Shown here in pieces: positions 15,121-19,466 of a stretch of 19,466 bases of DNA (positions are counted from its first letter, which is position 1; each line of letters begins with the position of its first letter). Origin of the DNA: Chitinophagaceae bacterium UBA3430 (GTDB lineage: Bacteria; Bacteroidota; Bacteroidia; Chitinophagales; Chitinophagaceae); NCBI GenBank assembly GCA_002378975.1, contig DFST01000099.1, positions 1 through 19,466 on the forward strand, given 5' to 3'. The notes beneath the pieces were generated by a model. The model did no database searches. It had not been told where the DNA came from and worked only from the letters and a program-made list of their open reading frames with translations. The position numbers were made by a program, and so were the translations under genes.

Positions 15121-15656
15121 TAATAGGGACTGATCAAGCAATACACGATCACCCCGGTCACGGCCACGTAGAACCAGATGGGCCAAGTATACCGAACCAA
15201 TTTTTTGTGTGCTGACCATTCGCCGATCAGGGCCCGGTAGGCCGAAAACAGGATGAACGGCAGGATCAATCCGGCCAAGGGAATATGCGTAAACAGGATC
15301 AGGTAATAGATCGTGCGAATAGAACCGGCGCCGCCAAATTTTGTTTCACCGGCAAAGAGATGATGCGCAATGTAGCTGACCAGAAACAAGACCGATAATA
15401 CCATTGCGGCCATCATCACGCGCTTGTGCAGCAAGTAGTTGCGTGATTTGACCGATACGAGTCCGGCCACCAGCAACACGGCTACCAACGAATTGATAAC
15501 CGCATTCGCCTTGGCAAAAACATGCACATCGAATCCGAGATCAACCTGCAATTGAATCCGACCCAAGACCACCACGGCCGCAAATACGATGGCCGAAAAC
15601 GTGAAGATCAACAAACGGGCACGGGCATCATTCTTTTTCCAAACAGGTGCTAACAT
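15114..15656 (-). CDS. DUF420 membrane protein of the oxidase cluster
   Basis: A 180-residue inner-membrane protein with about five hydrophobic segments. It carries the DUF420 pattern: NAVINSLVAVLLVAGL, then KSRNYLLHKRVMMAAMVLS, IAHHLFAGETKFGG, and FTHIPLAGLILPF. The conserved His in HKR, AHHL and THIPLA are typical and suggest heme or metal contact. DUF420 proteins commonly lie beside SCO1 and caa3-oxidase genes and are thought to assist oxidase assembly (family knowledge, weak). It begins one nt after the SCO1 stop, so the two are one unit. It is the last gene of the respiratory cluster. Confidence 0.88.
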   Translation of the reverse strand: MLAPVWKKNDARARLLIFTFSAIVFAAVVVLGRIQLQVDLGFDVHVFAKANAVINSLVAVLLVAGLVSVKSRNYLLHKRVMMAAMVLSVLFLVSYIAHHLFAGETKFGGAGSIRTIYYLILFTHIPLAGLILPFILFSAYRALIGEWSAHKKLVRYTWPIWFYVAVTGVIVYCLISPYYQ

Positions 15657-15657
15657 A

Positions 15658-16455
15658 TCAACGATTTTTTTTCAAGAAGAATAATAAGAGAAATACACCC
15701 AGCAGCGCCGATAAGAAGGCGAAAGCCAGGATGGGTAATTTACCCGACAGGAAAAATTTCCGATTGGGATCTTTCTCCATGGTCAACATGACAAGATCAT
15801 TCGACAAGTGTTTCAATTCCATCGTATCCAGTCCGCTGTAATATCCACGCACCCGACGATTGGTGTCGATCAATACATATTTGTCGCTGTGTACAAAATT
15901 CGTATCCACCCCTTCTCCATCGATCAATCCCAACTTGATCTCCTCCAGCACAAATCGATAGATCGAATCGCGATTGCCGGTGAGGATCCACCATTGTTCG
16001 GGATTGACCTGAAAACGATCGGCCCAATGTTTGATTCGTTCCAGACTATCGCGCTCTGGGTCGATGCTGATTGATAGAAAATGAACCTTTTTGTTGGTCT
16101 TGTCACCCACCCGCTTGCCATTGTGAATGGACTCGGCCATCCGCTTCATGTTCAGGGTCATCCGGGGACAGATCGTCGGGCAACGGGTAAAGAAAAAATC
16201 AACGATCAGGATCTTGCCCCGTAAACTATCGAACGTAACGGTATCACCCAGTTGGTTAACGAGCCGGGGTTCCTGAATGCGATGCCAAATGGTGTCGGAT
16301 ACCTCCTTGCCTTTCTTGACAACCTGCACCACGGAATCCGGGAAATAATGGCGGGGCATTCGAGTTGCCTTCCCACTCAGGTCAGAAACCAGAAAATAGG
16401 CAATCAGGGGCACGAAGAGTGCCAGCAAAATGGAAAGAAAGGCGCGTTTGTTCAA
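15658..16455 (-). CDS. SCO1/SenC-family copper chaperone
   Basis: A 265-residue protein with an N-terminal membrane anchor (about 5-24) and a thioredoxin-like SCO domain. The copper ligands are C92 and C96 in FFFTRCPTICPRM, and H189 in FVHSDKYVLID. VHFLSISIDPERD is also typical. SCO1 inserts copper into the CuA centre of cytochrome oxidase subunit II on the periplasmic side (family knowledge). An additional hydrophobic segment at about residues 241-261, followed by KKNR, suggests a second C-terminal anchor, which many SCO proteins lack. The gene sits between subunit IV and DUF420, consistent with an oxidase assembly role. Confidence 0.95.
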   Translation of the reverse strand: MNKRAFLSILLALFVPLIAYFLVSDLSGKATRMPRHYFPDSVVQVVKKGKEVSDTIWHRIQEPRLVNQLGDTVTFDSLRGKILIVDFFFTRCPTICPRMTLNMKRMAESIHNGKRVGDKTNKKVHFLSISIDPERDSLERIKHWADRFQVNPEQWWILTGNRDSIYRFVLEEIKLGLIDGEGVDTNFVHSDKYVLIDTNRRVRGYYSGLDTMELKHLSNDLVMLTMEKDPNRKFFLSGKLPILAFAFLSALLGVFLLLFFLKKNR

Positions 16456-16490
16456 ATCGATGGTTTTCCGTCGTCAATCAGAACAACCGG

Positions 16491-16505
16491 GAACCCCGGG
16501 GGTTC
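16491..16505. repeat. G+C-rich palindrome between subunit IV and SCO1 genes
   Basis: GAACCCC and GGGGTTC are perfect 7-nt arms around a single G, in the 61-nt gap between subunit IV and SCO1. In RNA, the hairpin needs a few unpaired central bases. No T-run follows on the minus strand, so a classical intrinsic terminator is unlikely. A role in mRNA processing or stability between oxidase subunit and assembly-factor genes is possible (inference). Confidence 0.4.
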
Positions 16506-16516
16506 GGAAGGAGCAA

Positions 16517-16939
16517 CTATTTATGAGCTCCATGCTTGGCGGGCATGGTCGACTCCAAGTGATGCTTGTCGTATGTATTCCGCAAATTCTTATACGAAGC
16601 GCCATCCCAGATGAACGCCCCGATGAACCAAACGAAGAGCAGCAACGGAACTACGATCGTCATGATCATGTTGCGGATCTCATCGCCCAAGTGCATGAAC
16701 ACCGATACGATGTAATAGGCCTTGGCCAAGGTCAGGATGCAGACCATCCCTTTGAACATCAGCACCAACAACTCACTGGGATTTTCTCCTTTGTGAATGT
16801 TGTAGATGGCCAAACCGATCAACAGTTCAATGATGGTGATCACCGACAGCAAGATCGTGGTATTGCGTACACGCTTCTTAAAGGTCGCGTCGTCGACGTG
16901 ATGATGTTCGGTTACTTCTTCAAAGGCGGGATGTTGCAT
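16517..16939 (-). CDS. Cytochrome c oxidase subunit IV (prokaryotic type)
   Basis: This 140-residue protein has a His-rich cytoplasmic N-terminus (VTEHHHVDD) and three hydrophobic helices, at about residues 28-46, 58-82 and 92-110. TLAKAYYIVSVFMHLGDE and VVPLLLFVWFIGAFIWDG match the small subunit IV of bacterial heme-copper oxidases of the caa3/bo3 type. Subunit IV helps assembly and stability and holds no redox centre (family knowledge). It lies 44 nt downstream of subunit III, across a heptamer repeat, and upstream of SCO1. Confidence 0.88.
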   Translation of the reverse strand: MQHPAFEEVTEHHHVDDATFKKRVRNTTILLSVITIIELLIGLAIYNIHKGENPSELLVLMFKGMVCILTLAKAYYIVSVFMHLGDEIRNMIMTIVVPLLLFVWFIGAFIWDGASYKNLRNTYDKHHLESTMPAKHGAHK

Positions 16940-16948
16940 ATAGAACTA

Positions 16949-16983
16949 GTTCAGAGTTTAGAGTTCAGGGTTCAGAGTTTGGG
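16949..16983. repeat. Five tandem 7-bp repeats between subunit III and IV genes
   Basis: Five heptamers follow without gaps: GTTCAGA, GTTTAGA, GTTCAGG, GTTCAGA and GTTTGGG. They fill most of the 44-nt gap and end exactly at the subunit III stop codon. The first and fourth units are identical, and the others differ by one or two bases. Such a low-complexity tract is prone to slippage and could be a variable-number locus between strains (inference). No protein-binding role can be read from it. Confidence 0.8.
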
Positions 16984-17862
16984 TTAGATCAGGTAGAAGC
17001 AAAGGAATACGAATACCCAGACCAGATCCACAAAGTGCCAGTACAAACCAGCCTTCTCGATCATCAGGTAATGACCGCGCTTGGTGAACACATCTTTTTG
17101 GGCCATGATCAACATAACAATATTGATGAGCACACCAGAGAATACGTGGAAGCCATGGAAACCGGTGATTCCGTAGAAATAACCGCCGAACGCAACCGGA
17201 CCGTTCTTCCGGATGTGCAAGGCATCGATGTTCGAAGAGATTGTCTTCATCAGATCATCGTGACTCAATTTGGCAGCCGCCTCATGCGTCATGTTGTGAT
17301 CGCTTAAATGGGCCAGGCTCACCAAAGTCTCATGCGGAGTCTTGGAAAGCGCGGCAATGGCAGCTTCATTCGAAACCAGATCACCCCAAGGGTTCACGCT
17401 GGTGGTTTGGCCGATGATGTTCAACTGACCATCCATCAACACCGCATGCTCGCCGGTGATCAAGTGATGCCACTCCCAAGCCTGACAGCCCAAGAACGCA
17501 GCACCGCCGATGATGGTCCAGAACAACCATTTTACAACCCCTTTCTTATCGTTGTTGTGACCGGCATGTACCGCCAACACCATGGTAACGGAACTGATGA
17601 TCAGTACAAAGGTCATCACACTCACGAAAGCCAAGGGCAGATTGGCATGGCCGGCACCGGGGAATGCATTGAACACGACGTTCGGATCGGGCCAGAAATT
17701 CTGACTAAAACGGATCGAACCATACGAGATCAAAAAGGCGCCAAAAGTGAAGGCATCACTCATGAGGAAGTACCACATCATGAGCTTACCATACTCCAGG
17801 TTGAAGGGGCTTTTACCACCGTTCCACCATTTCGTGTTTTGTGCCTGTAAGGTTGTCGCCAT
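16984..17862 (-). CDS. Cytochrome c oxidase subunit III (long form)
   Basis: This 292-residue protein belongs to the heme-copper oxidase subunit III family. Marks are LMMWYFLMSDAFTFGAFL (27-44), CQAWEWHHL (126-134), GITGFHGFHVFSGVLI (231-246) and YWHFVDLVWVFVFL at the C-terminus. The ATG at 17862 gives MATTLQAQ; a TTG nine codons upstream is less likely. Between the helices ending near 136 and starting near 222 there is a hydrophilic insertion of about 80 residues, rich in His, Asp and Ser, which shorter subunit III proteins lack. Subunit III stabilises the catalytic subunit and its proton uptake (family knowledge). It is one of two adjacent subunit III genes and starts 31 nt after the stop of the other. 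Confidence 0.93.
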   Translation of the reverse strand: MATTLQAQNTKWWNGGKSPFNLEYGKLMMWYFLMSDAFTFGAFLISYGSIRFSQNFWPDPNVVFNAFPGAGHANLPLAFVSVMTFVLIISSVTMVLAVHAGHNNDKKGVVKWLFWTIIGGAAFLGCQAWEWHHLITGEHAVLMDGQLNIIGQTTSVNPWGDLVSNEAAIAALSKTPHETLVSLAHLSDHNMTHEAAAKLSHDDLMKTISSNIDALHIRKNGPVAFGGYFYGITGFHGFHVFSGVLINIVMLIMAQKDVFTKRGHYLMIEKAGLYWHFVDLVWVFVFLCFYLI

Positions 17863-17893
17863 ACTTGTATCTTTTATCGAATGATTCAAAATT

Positions 17894-18475
17894 TTATTGC
17901 CCGCTTCCGATCACCCAGAAGAAGACGAATAGGTAGATCCACAAGAGATCAACGAAATGCCAATAGGTTGATGCGATCTCCACCGGAACGGGACTGTACG
18001 TTTTCACGGACCCCGCAAAGGAACGAATCGCCATCACCAACAACACGATCACCCCAGCCACGACGTGCAACGCATGCAAGCCGAAGATCACGTAAAGAAA
18101 CTGTCCGGCGCCGGCACCCTGAAAGGTGACCTGCTTCGACCAGAGTTCCTGAAAACCGATCCACTGCGAAGCCACAAACCCAAGACCCAACACCAACGTG
18201 ACCAACATCCACATCCGGTAGTTGCGCATCACCCGCTCCCGAAAACTCCGAAGCGCGAGTTGCATGGTGCCACTGCTGATCAACATAAGGATCGTTGAGA
18301 TCGTGAACCAAACGGGCATGGTCACGGGCTTCCAGTTCACCTGATTGCTTTTCACAATAAAGGCACTGGTCAGTCCGGCGAACATCATCAACAAGCTGCC
18401 GATCGCCACCCAAAGGGTGAACTTATGCGGATGCATTCGTTTTTGTTCCGTCTTGTTCGTCATAGTTGCGTTCAT
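17894..18475 (-). CDS. Cytochrome c oxidase subunit III (short form)
   Basis: This 193-residue membrane protein has about five helices. HKFTLWVAIGSLLMMFAGLTSAF near the N-terminus, QFLYVIFGLHALHVVAGV (124-141) and STYWHFVDLLWIYLFVFFWV at the end are subunit III motifs. It has the usual size of a five-helix subunit III, without the large insertion of its neighbour. Paired subunit III genes after ctaB are a familiar arrangement in Bacteroidota caa3 clusters (established knowledge). The gene begins 12 nt after the CtaB stop. A second in-frame ATG four codons later (18463) is an alternative start. Confidence 0.93.
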   Translation of the reverse strand: MNATMTNKTEQKRMHPHKFTLWVAIGSLLMMFAGLTSAFIVKSNQVNWKPVTMPVWFTISTILMLISSGTMQLALRSFRERVMRNYRMWMLVTLVLGLGFVASQWIGFQELWSKQVTFQGAGAGQFLYVIFGLHALHVVAGVIVLLVMAIRSFAGSVKTYSPVPVEIASTYWHFVDLLWIYLFVFFWVIGSGQ

Positions 18476-18487
18476 CTTCGATCCATT

Positions 18488-19378
18488 CTATGCAATCGGG
18501 GTTTTGCTCAGCAACCAGCTTAACATCACCACCGGCAAATACAAATAACTTCCAAACATCACGCGACGGGCTTGCGCCACTTCCATACCTCGATACAATT
18601 GCACACAACGCGCGAACATAAATCCATTTGACACGACCACCATTCCCAACCCCACTTGTCCGCTGATTGATCCATACGAACAAATGCCGGTGAAAAAAGG
18701 CATCAAGGTGACCGGCACCAGCAACAGCGAATACAATACTGTTTGCAAAGCCGTGAAGCGGGTCGGACCTTGATCGGACGGCAACAGTTTGAATCCTACG
18801 GCCGAATAATCGCGGTGCGCCACCCAGGCAATGGCCCAGAAATGCGGGAACTGCCAGAAGAACTGGAACGCAAATACGATCCATCCTCCCAAACTCAACT
18901 CGCCCTCGCCCGCCGTCCATCCGATCAAGCAGGGCAAAGCCCCGGGAATCGCCCCCATGAGAACTGCCAGCGAACTGACTTTTTTCATCGGAGTATAGAT
19001 GAACGCGTACAAGAACAAACTGAATGCTGCCAGTGACGCCGTGAGCAGATTGAAGACCCAACCGAGCCAACACACACCCACGATGCCCGTCAGGATCGCA
19101 AAGACCCAACCGGCTTGCACCGACATTCGTCCCGAAGCAATCGGCCGTGAAGCGGTTCGCTTCATTCCGGCATCCGTGTCTTTTTCAACACACTGATTGA
19201 TTGCATTGGCACTGCCTGTCACCAAAAATCCACCTGCAAAGAGCGATAGTATCCGGTAGAGCGGGTCGGCGAACGACTCGTAGCCGCGGGTAAGCATAAA
19301 ACTCACCACACTGCTGAACACCACCAGGATACTCAGCGAAGGCTTGGTCAACGTCCAATAATCTCGAATCCTCGACAT
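18488..19378 (-). CDS. ctaB: Protoheme IX farnesyltransferase (heme O synthase)
   Basis: This 296-residue polyprenyltransferase has about nine membrane helices. The first Asp-rich motif is NAINQCVEKDTDAGMKRT followed by RPIASG, and the second is AHRDYSAVGFKLLPSD. It transfers a farnesyl group to heme B to make heme O, the precursor of the heme A used by the neighbouring oxidase (family knowledge). The ATG at 19378 (MSRIRDYWTLTKPS) matches the usual start; a GTG three codons upstream is possible. It is followed 12 nt later by the short subunit III gene. Confidence 0.95.
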   Translation of the reverse strand: MSRIRDYWTLTKPSLSILVVFSSVVSFMLTRGYESFADPLYRILSLFAGGFLVTGSANAINQCVEKDTDAGMKRTASRPIASGRMSVQAGWVFAILTGIVGVCWLGWVFNLLTASLAAFSLFLYAFIYTPMKKVSSLAVLMGAIPGALPCLIGWTAGEGELSLGGWIVFAFQFFWQFPHFWAIAWVAHRDYSAVGFKLLPSDQGPTRFTALQTVLYSLLLVPVTLMPFFTGICSYGSISGQVGLGMVVVSNGFMFARCVQLYRGMEVAQARRVMFGSYLYLPVVMLSWLLSKTPIA

Positions 19379-19415
19379 CCCCTTCACTGAATTTTTTTTA
19401 TCGAACGATCAGCGA

Positions 19416-19466
19416 TCAATGAGCTTGAGTCTCATTGGCTCCAACCGGTTCGGTCTGCGGAATGAA
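19416..19466 (-). CDS. C-terminal end of an upstream gene, probably oxidase subunit I
   Basis: The minus strand reads FIPQTEPVGANETQAH and a TGA stop at 19416-19418, open to the window edge. A short Pro/Glu tail after the last helix, directly upstream of ctaB and two subunit III genes, fits the C-terminus of cytochrome c oxidase subunit I. Only 16 residues are visible, so identification rests on gene order. The gap to ctaB (19379-19415) is short and has a run of T on the plus strand. Confidence 0.4.
   Translation of the reverse strand, partial: FIPQTEPVGANETQAH

Noticed and set aside
16491..16505. Intrinsic terminator before SCO1
   Set aside because: A G+C-rich hairpin is present but no T-run follows it on the coding strand, so it is listed only as a palindrome.
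16949..16983. CRISPR-like or attachment-site repeat
   Set aside because: The units are only 7 bp and contiguous with no spacers, so this is a simple tandem repeat.
19379..19415. Terminator or promoter before ctaB
   Set aside because: There is a run of T on the plus strand and short GATC repeats, but no stem with a U-tract in the minus direction and no convincing promoter pattern.

Overview
The window looks like chromosomal DNA of a Bacteroidota bacterium, probably of the Chitinophagaceae type. The evidence is a SusC/SusD nutrient-uptake pair, a caa3-type cytochrome oxidase cluster with two subunit III genes, a DUF420 protein and a SCO1 protein, and the general absence of Shine-Dalgarno sequences. 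No rRNA or tRNA gene and no CRISPR array was seen.

Region A (1-4142) is an accessory island, visibly richer in A+T than the rest on its left side. A tyrosine recombinase (3027-4142) borders a row of small genes, all read leftwards and away from it. They fall into two blocks: a three-gene block (two-helix membrane peptide, J-domain membrane protein, secreted protein) and a two-gene block (HNH nuclease, HIT hydrolase). The blocks are separated at 1441-1580 by a ~140-nt imperfect inverted repeat laid out like an integron attC site. A similar element seems to begin at the left window edge, and a repeat-rich attI-like stretch lies between the recombinase and the first block. The layout is integrase, attI-like, cassette, attC-like, cassette, attC-like, with the integrase facing the array as in reversed integrons. 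The recombinase lacks the extra internal domain of classical IntI, so this may be a divergent, Bacteroidota-specific integron-like system. This is the most interesting part of the window.

Region B (4247-15120) is a carbohydrate-uptake locus. A ROK-family repressor (13888-15120, + strand) is divergent from a leftward operon. The operon runs N-acylglucosamine-2-epimerase-family protein, secreted FAD-dependent oxidoreductase, SusC, SusD, an intrinsic terminator, and a DUF5009/NagX-like membrane acyltransferase. The set suggests scavenging of an N-acylated amino sugar or a related oligosaccharide. No glycoside hydrolase is present, so the glycan is not determined.

Region C (15114-19466) is a respiratory cluster read leftwards: the probable last residues of cytochrome oxidase subunit I at the right edge, then CtaB (heme O synthase), two subunit III proteins, subunit IV, SCO1 (copper delivery to CuA) and a DUF420 membrane protein. 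It ends tail-to-tail with the ROK gene, with a 7-nt overlap.
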